Source of the DNA: Apteryx mantelli
Taxonomy: Eukaryota; Chordata; Aves; Apterygiformes; Apterygidae
DNA: 64,000 bases
Reading direction: 5' to 3'
Assembly (NCBI RefSeq): GCF_036417845.1
Contig: NC_089980.1
Span: forward strand, 134,566,516-134,630,515
Part shown: positions 21,901 to 33,900 of the stretch, piece by piece
Numbering within the stretch: position 1 is the stretch's first letter
Layout of the letters: each line of letters begins with the position of its first letter
The notes under the pieces: generated by a model
The model's input: only the letters and a program-made list of their open reading frames with translations
The model's database searches: none
What the model was told of the DNA's origin: nothing
Program-made: the position numbers and the translations under genes

Positions 21901-24900
21901 AGGGAGCTGCATGGGGCAGGTAGATATGATACAGGACCAGGAAGTCTCACTTCCTTCTGGACCCGCAGTTGGGGGATATGTGGGATACCTCAGGGTACCT
22001 CAGAAGACGTAAGACACCTATGTGTTGGCAAATGAATCAAGCTGGCAGTCAGTACAGTGAAGGGAGCCTTGGGAGGGATTCATCTGGCCAAATGTAGGTA
22101 TTAACATCGGGGTGTTTGAATCACTGACTTTTTTTTTTTTTTTTTTGGACCATATACATTAGACCACTGCTGTCTATAATGAACTCAGAAACCCAACACG
22201 CAAGGGGAGAGAGATGTGTTTATCTACAATGTAAATACCCTAAATAACTCTAGTTTCTGACTTTTTTGGTTTTGTTTTAAACTGCTTATTCTAAGTATTT
22301 CTTTATTGTATTGTAGTCTACTTATTCCTCTATATGATTACTTTTCTTGTTTTGGGCCCTGCTTCACTGGAGTCCTTGAAAAAGAAGTTAAGCGCACGCA
22401 CTAGTATGTTGGAATACTTGTCCTAAAAGTGAAGCGTCTGCTGTATGTAATTGTAAAAATGAACTTATGCTGAAGTCCTTTTCTGGGCCCTGACCCTGTC
22501 TATTGTACAAACACAGCACACCAACATTTAGTGCATGTGGGTGATGCTGTTTGATTACCTCTGGAGGTCCTGCAGGGGAGTTCAATTAGGAGATGCTTTT
22601 TAGTTAACAAAGTATGTTGAGGGAAATATCTTCTCAGTACTGATGCTAGAGGTATGCTGAAAAATCAAGAATAGACATTTTTTGTGTGAAACAAAGAAGG
22701 GTTGTTTTTGGACAAGTGAATTGAGTGCCAAATCACCTTGAACTTTGATAGAAACGGAGAGCAGATGCCCATGCAGCCAGGTGGGCCACCCCTCTGCAAA
22801 CTTTGCAGAGACCAAGAATTTCTCTTCTTCAGCTCACAAAATCTGCAAATAAAAACATTCTGCTTTTGAAAGACTCCCTTTAATCTCAATTTCCTTTCAA
22901 ACAGGAAATTTAATAGAGCTCTATGGGAAGACAATTACTGGAAGATATGAAACCCTGGACTTCAATGTTGATTATATTGATGGGTAATTATGTATAAGCT
23001 GCTACCTGACCCAGTCCCTGTAAATTGGCATTTCTTCCATCAGACTCCTTGACAGCAATAAATTGCAACCAGTTGGCCCAGAATTGCCATTTCCTTCTTT
23101 TGTGGTTTATTGCATCTCATGAGTTGGGCTCCAGCAAACTTTGTTAATCTAATTGCAACTGGTCCATTAAGCTAGTTGGTTTGTTTACTGGCAGCACAGT
23201 CAATCACAGCTCAGTGTGAATTGTACTGTAATTGCGTCTGCTTGTTGTAGATTTTATTTTGGCTAGCAAATTAAAATTTAACTAATTAAAATAATGTCAG
23301 AATCTAAAAGTTAAATAAATTTTCCCTTCCATTTGCATTTTTAGAAATACTTTAGTTTGAAGCAGACGCTCTCATGGTGAGTCAAAAAGCAAAGCAGAAG
23401 TATTTGGAGACAAAAAGCTTAATTTTCTACTGCTTTAAACCTTCACTGGTCACTTCCAGCCTCTCAAGAAGGGTTTAATTTCTATTTCCTGCTGCTTCTG
23501 TGGTTTTGCACAACACAGAAAAGCAGGTAAATTTTCAAATTTTATGTGATTCCAAGATAACAGGACTTTAAGCACAGTGAGTCAAAAATGAGTGTAAATG
23601 TTGACCTCAGATCCAACGTATATATTTCTGTACGTGTGGAAATATTCTCATAGTCTCACTGGGTTCTGTTTTCCTTGCTCTTGTGACCATGGCAGTGGAG
23701 AACTAAGCCCAGGTGGATACTTTAAAGAAACTATTAATCTATAGCCACTCTGGCATTTTAAGGACCTGTTCAGGACCCAGGGAAGGTGTATATCCCCACT
23801 AGTTACCTAGAAATCCTAATTACTGATGTGTACACCTGCAGATGTTTGACCACTGCATGTTTTCTAATTATTTCTCAGACTGGGTGGAAAGTTCCCTTGA
23901 AAAGTAACTAAATTCTCTGCTAGTGAAAATAAGTCTGTTGTAGATTACTGGCACACTAATTGCACCTGTGTATCAGCCCTACATTTTTTGCTCCCTGGAT
24001 ACCATTAATGCATCCTTTGTTCAATATTTATTAGTTTCACCTGCCTCTGGTGGAACTGTGAAATCTTTGATCAGTGGGAAGAAATGCTGGGCTATCTGAC
24101 TTCAGGTTGGATATGCCTGCATGCTCCATTGCTACATTACTCATTTACAGCATAATCTCACAAGCAGCCAAAGAGGAAATGGCCTCAAAATCTCAGCATA
24201 CCAGACAAGTCCATATCGTAGCTTCACAGGAACGCTTGACTCATATTTGTTTGTGTGTCAGTAAATATGTACTAGGATGTACTAGGGGGAACTTAGCCTC
24301 CAACAAAGACATCTGTGACTCAGTCATGTTGGGTAGGATTCAGGGCAAAAGAAGGAAGGATTTTTGTACTTATGAAGGCGTTCTGTACTCTTTTTTCAGG
24401 CTTTGTATGGAATACAATGGTCCAGTGTTGTTAAGTCAATTGTTTCACAACACTGCAATTTTCTTCCATTTTTCCTTAAAAGAAAGGTATCTGGATACTA
24501 ACAAACTCTATTAATAAAACCTCATACAACTGCATTCTGAAGCCCAGGTCATAGCAAAGTGTTTGCATTATAGTAGGTTTTTAATTACATGTTTTCCTTA
24601 ATTGCCTGTTAATTCTCAAAGAATCATTACCACCCTTTGCTGCTTATGCTAATTACTGTGGACTTATTGCTCCCACCTGATTCCTCTTCTCCAGTGGAAG
24701 CTGTCTCTCTTTCCCTCATGGTTCTTTAAGGTGGGAATACTGCAGTTTGCTCTTAGGAGTTTGGGTGATTTCTAGCAGAAGTTGTTTGTTGGAGTGTCTC
24801 TCCTCAATGAAATAGAGAAGTGACTGAGCTACATCGTGAAGTTGTACAGCTGTACCAACATGGTACTGTGCTTGTGCTTCCTGGTTCTTCTGGAAGGAAA

Positions 24901-27900
24901 GGGCAGGTAAAGACTTTCTGGGACAAAAGCTACCGAACCTTCACTACAGGGAGGAGATACTGGGTCTTTCAGAAGTAGCCAGGGTATCTCTAAGGCATCT
25001 CTGCCACAGTCTTTATAGAGATGCATTTCCCACAGTGTGTGGAAAGTATTCATACACTCTGCAGTATTAATACACTCCAAGACATGAGACTAGGACTTGT
25101 TCAGTTTTCTAGAAGGTCAGTAAGGGCTGGATACAAGTGAGGGGAAGTTCCTGATCCTTTTGAAAATACTGGCTGCTCATTTAAACAAGATCATAATTTC
25201 AACTGGGAAGCACTCTTTCTTGTCTTAAAGTCATGTCTTTCCTGTTTGTTTTCCACCTAGCCCCGCTATCCTTGTGGCAGAAGCAGATGGTTGGACCAGT
25301 CTCTGCTCTTTTGCCGACAAGCAAGCTGGAAGCATGTTAGTTTTTGATCGACCTTTGGTTTGTATTGGTGCAAAGACTCAGCACAGCTTGTGCACAAAAA
25401 TTTTCTTGTCTATTGGCAAAGCTTTTTGCTTTGTCGTAATGTGGAGGACCACGAGGAGCTGGCTACGAGGTCTATGGTTGGGGCGGGCGAGGGCTGCTGG
25501 CTCTCCGTGGCTACAGGCTCTGTGGCTCTAGCTGTAGCGAAGCAGGGCCAGGGGCTGTTCTCTGGCCCAGAAGCCATGTGGTATGGCCTGGCTGCATCCA
25601 GGTTTTTGTTCAACTCTCTTAGTCTCCACAAAAGGGTAGCAACGTCCAAGCTACCTACTGGGAATAGACCTTGGTCAATGCAATGAATATTGTTGTATTT
25701 TGAAGGGTGTGTTAGCTGACCTCGGCCAAGGAGGTGCTCAAGGAGAGCTCTAGCAGTTTAACAATATAGATGAACAGGGTCCAGTGACCGAGTCCTGACA
25801 CTGCTCATTTATTGTTATGGATGTATCCTTACGTCCTGGAAGTAACAGGAGATGCTTCTGGCCTGCTGGCTCTCTTACTGCGTGTTGGATTACAGAAATG
25901 GCCGTGGGCTGCGCAGTAACATTCCCTTTAGTGTCCTGTACAGCTCCTCTTACACCTTGAGAGGTTACAGAAGGTGAATTCCTGGAAAAGAGCAGGGGAA
26001 AAAGTGAGATATGGCTCTGCCTGCCTGCTGTAGTAGCCCACGGTGTTGTTAGCGAGATGGGACTGGGTAATGAACTGTGCCACATTTTTAAAGAATGCAG
26101 AGCTCGCAGTCACCAAGGAGCATTTTGCTGCTCGTGTTTCTCTCAGTCCATGCTGTCATGGTAGGAGCATGACATAGTCAATGTGACTCGGCTGTGCTGT
26201 AGTGCTGTCTCTGGTTTCTCCAGGCTATGAGCAATGCACTTCTTGCAATGACCAAGCCTTCAGAAAAGGGAGGCTTGTGTTACGGGGAACCAGGGGAAAA
26301 TTCTGATCGCACAAAAATTGGTGCAAAGACTCCTAGAGATCTCAGTAGGCCCACTTACTTCACTGTAAAATTTCTCCTGCCTCCCAGGAGGGGAACTTAA
26401 ATGCAGATTTGAATTGGAGATGGGACTTGTGTTCTTCCATGGCTCCAGGAGGGGTTGATGTAAAGCTAGCGTATCTTGCTTAGTTGCTACTTGTTCCTAA
26501 TTACAGATTTAGGAGCTTGCAGATGAGCAAGTAGAGGGAAGCCCTGGAAAGTATCGTGCTCTCAGAGAGGTTTTGACTAGAAAAATGGACCTGTCCCGCT
26601 GGTCTATTTTAGTCCTGTGTCTCCAAGAGCTGCAGGAGGTGTGGAAATGCCAAATAATCTCATCTCACTGTCTCCTACCCCCTCCCCACAACCTCCCTTC
26701 CCCTCTAATCACTTCCCTTTCACATCTCCACCTTCCCCAGTAGTCCTCCCAGCCTCACTCTGTTCTGACCCTGAGCGTTTAACCCCTGTCGCTGCGCGGG
26801 GGCAGATCCCTGCCATCAGAGGACTGATGCTGCATGAGCTACTCGCTGCACCTTTAATGGGGCAGAATGGGGAAAAACCTGTCTGTGTGATGTGTTTTTG
26901 CTGGAGCAGGTCTGGTCTTAACTCCTAGCGCCCAGGCCACATTTTGAAGCTAAGTCCTTAGCTGTGGAAAGCAGGAATTCAGTACGGATCTGCATCTGGT
27001 TCTCAAACTATTAAGTAGTGTAGAAGTGAAAAGTGTGGCCACTCTTTCTAAATTGTTTAAAGTTTTACAGACCTATCTCCCCACGCCCCCCCTTCCCCAA
27101 AGCAGAGCAGTTTCCTCATTTATGGCTCTTTTCCAGCTTATGAGCAATCACTTACCCCCTTGCTGAGAGATCAGTTCCCTCCATCCCGTGAGGCTCGTTT
27201 CCTCCCAGAGACACTGAACTGCCCTTCTCAAGTTTTGCAGCAGATGAAAAGGGAGCAAACTCAGATTTTGGCCATCTCTAACCTGGGAGCCATATGTGAT
27301 CTGCCCATCCCTTTGTGTGAATCCTAGGTCCTCTCTTTTCAGGACTTTCCCCCCTCTCATTCACCCTCACCAAGTGCCCAAGTCTTATCTCATTTCAGAG
27401 GGAGCGCTCAAAATTGCCAGCAGGATCAACTTCTGGAAACGGGTATAATGGGGTCAAACTGGGGAGCTGGGTGTTGCTGGGAGGGATCCTCCTAAGCTAG
27501 TCAGCTGTCGACAGCAGTGACATAAGTGAGACAGGAATGAAACAATCTGTTCTCACCCTTTTTTTTTTTTTCTAAAGGAAGCCAAGGGTGACTAGCTCAG
27601 ATGTACAAGTCAGAGTCTTTGCTTGGTCTGATGATCCTCCCTGTGTTTTTCTGACCTTTTGGGAGCAAAAAGAACAATGTCCTTTGTTTCTGCAGCTATC
27701 CTATTCGGGTGGAAGGCAGACTGGGGACCGTGCAGTGCCGGGTGGAAGGCAACCACATAGGTCAGTGCAAAGAGGAAGAGCTCCAGTTTCTGTAATTCCT
27801 GCAGAGGTGGGGAGTCCACCACAAGTTCCTGCCCTGCCTCCTGAGTTAGGAATGTGACTCAGGGCTGAGTCAGGGCTAAAACTGGCTTCAGGTGCCTGAT

Positions 27901-30900
27901 TTACTGCAATGGTTAAGCTCAAGACTGCGGTAAGTGGTTTGCATCCTCCAGCTATCTGTACAGCCTTTGGAGAAAATGAAGCGCAGTACCCAAACGAAGC
28001 AACGAAAAAGTGTGGTCATGGCCAAAATGACTAAGTGATTTGGCTTTTTTTCTCTCTTTGCTCAGTTTACTTTTTTTTTCTTTGCTTTTTCTTGTACATG
28101 ATGGACCTTCCCTTTCCTCCTGGCTTAGTGCAGAAATAGGTTGAATACCCACATTCACAGCCCCTCTGATAGCAGCTTGGATCACTTTCTTTGTTGCTAC
28201 TTCATTTTCCTCACTTCCCGCTGCTCTGAAGAAGCTTCTGATTTCTTTCTGAGGCTTTATTTGCACAGCAAACTTCCGGCTTGGGAAAGATGACCAGAGT
28301 TAAGTAAATATGTACATCTGAAATGAATACCTAGCTTTCATGTAGACTCTGCCTGCTCAATTCAGTAGCCTGAAATTCTGAAGTGTCTTGGACCTGTATT
28401 GGCTCCCAGACATGATGGAGGGCTTGTGGCATGGCAAGTGAGGTCAGATAGGACCCACAAAGTCCTATCCCCACAAGAATCTAGATCCCCACAGAGTCTA
28501 AGATAAAACAAAGCATGTGTGCAGCCAAATCCTACTCTTGAGAGTCAGACTCAGATACATAATTTTAGATGCTCACAGTGTAGTGTCCAACTATGATCTA
28601 AGGCTCTAATCTCCTTATGCTGTTATGCAGTTCAGTTGCCTGCACACACATAAGTTTGAGATGCTGTACAATGTCCCACCTGGCTTCTTGGTACCCTGTC
28701 AGAACGGCATGATCTCCTGTAGGTCCTGTGCCACATCTGTCAGCCATCTACAGATGTCTTTGCTGCCCTAGAGCATCTCAAATGACACCTGAAACCTATG
28801 TGTGGGTAAAGGAGTCAAGCCCTAAATTTTCACTGGCTATGCTGGGAGCTCAGATATAGACCCCTGCATGCAGACCTCTGAATTGGTCTTAATCTGTGAA
28901 CCTGAACCCTGCTCCTAAAATTAAGTTGAAGGGAATCCTGCCCTAAGTGATACAATAGTCATGGCCTTATATCAGCTGGAGACTTGCAAAGTGTTTGATG
29001 GGGTTATTGTTTTGTTTTTCTGTTACTTCTGAGATTTTCCAGACTGTCTCTTATAGTGCATGTTGACATACTTTCTCCTCTTCCTGTAAATCAAGAGTAA
29101 CTCTGAAATCAGTACAATTATACTGATAAAAGGAAAATGTAAGGAAGAGGAGAATCAGACCTAGGACACCTGGATAAGATTTGGCAGAATACACTCTTCA
29201 TGGAGCCATTCACATTCCTGCTGTAAAATACATGTTTTCTCTCCTCCAGGGTCCCACAATGTTAGCTTCTCAGTGTTTAACAAAGGAAGGTAAGAGAACC
29301 TTTTCTCTGGTCTTCTCTGTTTTCATGTGGGAACACAGCTGCATTTTTGAGTCAGATAAGTGTATGAAATTTTACTGAAAATTGTGTTTTGTCCCTTAGA
29401 AATGAAGTTTTGCTAACTTGAAAAGATCATCATCAGATTAGGGATGAAAAGGGAGGGCATTCTTCTTCCAAAGCACCTCCACTTTGGAGGTTTAATATTT
29501 TAGCTTCAGTGACCAAAACAGGAGTCATCTGTTAAGTGTAGCTGAATAAAATCTTTCCACCTCACTTTTATCCTGTCATCCAAATAGGGAAGAATTAAGC
29601 CATAAAAAGAAAAGGAGAGGATGGGTTTTGACAATGTCAAAGCCGTACTTTGTAATAGGAAAGTACTTCAAATAAAGCATTTCAGCCATATAATGGAGTG
29701 TCTTGAATCAGTGTCCCAATGTGTGGGCAAAAGTTGTTGTTGGTCCCCATAAAAATGTTCCACTGTTCATCTGGAGAGCAAGTGTCCAATTCTGCCAAAA
29801 GGAGGTCTGATCCCAAGATAAATTGCCATGAATCTCTCAGGCATTTTCTTTCTCTTGCAGGTCAGCAGTACACAAAGGTGCTTGGCTCATCAGTGCCAAA
29901 CAGGAGCTTTTCTTGTATCAGACGCATTCAGGTATTGCACCAATTCATCTTGCTGGTTGTGCTGTCCCATGGCAATTACAGAGTGGTCTAGAAAAAACTC
30001 TTGCTGTTACTCTTCCCAAGGACATAGTCATGTTGTGCCCTTGTTTTAGGTGTGCGGCTCCCTTGGTATGTGATGCTCCGTTTTGGGATGATTGCACAAA
30101 AAGCTGCAGATTAAAAAAAAATTCTTGAAGACCAAATTTACATGCTAAGGCTGGATGTGCTGCCTTAGGCTATATCTGGAATTCCCAGTGGATTAATGTT
30201 CACCTCTTAGGGATGTCTTTGAACTCTGTCTGTGGTGGACAGCTCTGACTTGAGAGAGTCACCCAGAGAACAGCAGCGTGACAGGGTTTGGGATGGAGTT
30301 GTTTAATCCTTATTCCTTGTCCTGTAGCAGCAGTAGACTTGAGGTGTCGGTTCTAGAGAAGTTTTATACCACCTTTCCCTCTTAAATGACACTGTATTTG
30401 GTAAGATTACAATTTTAGTAACACAGTGGCCTTAGGATGAGACAGATCGCAGAAGGCGATGATGTTTAGCCACTCTTAAGAGCTGAGTTCAGATGAAGGA
30501 CCGGTGAATGGCACCATTACTGCACCATGTTTGAAAAGAATACAGATCAAAGCGTGTTAATATTTATAACCACAACATGACATTTCCAGCTAAATAGATT
30601 ACAGACAATGAAATCCTGAGCACCCACTCAATATAATGATCATGAAAAAATAGCGTTAGAGATTTGGAAAGGACCCGTGCCTAACGGTCATTACGGAAGT
30701 AGAGGATCATGTGCTGTAGAGCACTGGGTAGTGTTTGACCTCCAGTGGTTGCATAAAGCTGAAAGAGACCACATGGTTCACCTGCATAGGTCCTCAGAAA
30801 GGCCTCATCATATTTTTTTCCATTAAGGTTAGACCTGCTGAGGAGCTGAAATTAATGTAATGAACTCACTAGTGCCTTATTGTATCTGAGCCACATTTGT

Positions 30901-33900
30901 GCTGTATCTGAGGAGCTTGGTTCACGAGATAGCAAAAGAATTTTTTTAGAACATGGTCAATGCATGAATGCATTTCATATACTGTATGTAGCATATAGCT
31001 TGTTTCACCTATAGATTCAAAGATCTTTGTAAAGGAGGGCAGTATCATTAGCTCCTTTATTTACATGTGGGGAAACTGAGTCACAGTAAGATGAAATGAC
31101 TCTGCCTGGAGTTGTCTAGTAGGCTACAGGCAGAGTCTCAGTAGAAACAAGATCTGCCAGATCTACCTAGTAGACTGTACTACTCTACCTAGTAGACAAT
31201 AGTGTCAAAGTAAGGTTTTGAAATTGGATGAATTAGGGAAAAAAAATTGTAGATCTGGAAGAGTTTCTCTCAGCTTTTTCATTAGGCTTTTTTCAAGACT
31301 ATACAAGTGCAATTAGGTGCTCAGGCTAGGACATCTGAGTGCAAAGTGAATAACTCTTCATCAAGGAGAAAAGTAGGTTTACAGTGTGGAAGGGGATGGC
31401 ATTAATAAAGAGCAAATCCTGAAAGATTCCAGTGCTCACAATGTGGATGTTCATGGTCAGATGCTCAGCTCCCTGCATGTGTCCTGCAAGGACTGTTGGA
31501 AAATGCAGTAACATCTAAACTTGTAGGTTAAATTCAGAAGCGACTCAGACGAGGTCAGAAGGATTAAAACAGTTTTACTTCCATTTTTCAGAGCTCCTCA
31601 ATTGCAGTCTGAGCATGACAGATGCAAGGCTAAGTAACAGTCCAGGCAGTACTTCTCCTGTCATGTGGCCAAGCTCTCTGTAATCCCCATGGCTGCCAAG
31701 AGCTGAATGAAAGATCAGGGAAGCCTGTTTCATTCACAGGAGCCTGTTCCTGTTGGAAATAGTGCAAATCCACTGCTGGCTTTGACGAAAATAGGACTGG
31801 AATCAATCTTTCCCAAGCTCATTTTCAGATTGCCCTTTTCCTTCCTCTGTAGAAATAGCCTCTGTGTTTCCAGCTGGTGGAAGTCTCGGAGGAGGCGCTG
31901 ACCTCACTATCACGGGGGATTTCTTTGAGGAGCCAGTGCAGGTCACTGTTGCAGGTAAGGGGAGATGTGTTAAATGTTTTTCCAGTACAGGGGCATGGGC
32001 ATTGGCCACAGAAATCCAACCAGTATTCATGGATAGTAAGTGAGGGAGTTGTAATACTCACCATCAGGAAGGCCTAGCTATTTTGACTGTGGGAATGAAC
32101 CCTTTTACTTTCTTGATGGTACAAACCCAGGCTTCGGGGCTTGTTGACCCTTTTTGGAAGAAGGTGGGCTTATTTCACAGCCCAGTTGTGTTTCTAAATC
32201 TCATGTTGGCACATTGACTCCTTTTCCTGCTGCCAGGTGTCCACTGTAAAGTCAAGCACCTTTCTCCCCAGAAGATCAGCTGCACCACTGAGCCTGTTGG
32301 CAAGGGCAGGAGGCTTGCTGCCCCCCAGCCAGGTATGGTATTTGTATAACTAAAAGCCCAAATGGACAAACATACAGAAATGAAGAGTAGCAATCACTTG
32401 GTGGTGAACATGCTAAAGAAAGGGGGCTTCCCAAAACACTCTCTGCTTCAACATCAAGCTAGTTTCTCCCAGGTTTGATAACAATAACTGGCAGGGAGGA
32501 GAGTTCAGGCCACCGCTTGCGGACGGGCTGTGGTGGGGGGAAGCTCAGCCTGGTGTGTAAAGCCATTGAAAATGAGGTGAAGAAGCATGGCCAAAATTTA
32601 GGTGAAGGTGTGGACAGATGAGTTACTGCAGAGGAATCTGGGGACATTGCTTGGGTGGAGCATTGCAGTAGGAAATTGTTGACCATAAAATGGGCTTGGC
32701 TTATTTTGACCATGGCTCAGCACAGTATTCCTTCCTGCAGGACAACAGACACATTAGCTGGGTTGGAAGCTCTGTTCTTAGAGGATTTTTGTTCTTTTTG
32801 GTGAAGGGTGTCAAGGTAGAGAGAATTCCCTAAAGCAAGAACTGTGTTTTTACCTTGGAGTGCAAATAGACCCGCAAATGGAGCCAATCTGTTATTAAAA
32901 TCTTCTGTTCTGGCCGGCCTTCTTGCACCACTGATTCTAGCATGTGCTCTGGAATTTTTGTTGGCTGTTACTGAGAACATTTTTATTTTAACTTTCTAGG
33001 AAACAGAGGGCTTCTCTTTGAAGTCTGGGATGATGCCTCTGATCTGACAGAAGCAGGCCCTGGATATAGATGGCAGTTTGTACCTAATGCCAGTTCCCCA
33101 GTAAGATTTCTGTCTGGGGCAAAGCAGTCATTCAGGTACTCAGTGATCTTAAAAAGAGATGAAGCCATGGCAATCACCTGCAGCAGCGTAAGGCATAGCA
33201 ATAACACCTGACAGTTCTTTTTAGCAAAGTCTGACGCATAGCTCATGCGATTCAAAGCAAGCCCTCTGCTCCAATGCCCCTTTGAAGCTCAAAATTATTC
33301 AGTGAAACGTTTTATTTTTTTCCCTCTTTTCACTTTCACTCAATATTTTTGCTCTGCCTGGCCTGGATGTGCTGAAACACCACAAAAGAAATAGTGGTGG
33401 AGGTAGAAACATCTCTAGTAGAGGCTGCCTTGGGTTAGAGCTCTGGCCAGATGTGGAGGGTCAGATCCTTAGTTAATGCTGGCAGCAGCAGCTCAGCTGG
33501 AGCTGATGGAAATAAGCTGATTTGCCCCAAGCTGCAAATTTGTCTGTGAGCCATGTTGCTGCCCATTAGCCCTGCCTCTTTAGAGACAGCTATGGAGAGC
33601 TGTGCAAAATGCACGGACATCTTCACTTGTCTAACACTTCTGTGTATTTCTCAGTTGATCTTGTGTGTGATCTTGTCCAGTTAGGGATAAGACTTTGCTT
33701 AAGAATAAATGAGCAAAGAAATGTGGCCACCAGCAAAATCATACCTACTTCTTTGAGGGATGTCTCTCTCTCTTTTTTTTTTTTCTTTCCACCTTGAAAA
33801 CTTCTCTCAAGCATAAACAGTGTTTATGCTTAAAATGGGTCTTTTTTTTGTTTTTAGCAGTTTTAAATCTCTGAATGAGTTTGTGTGTTTTTTGCTATAG

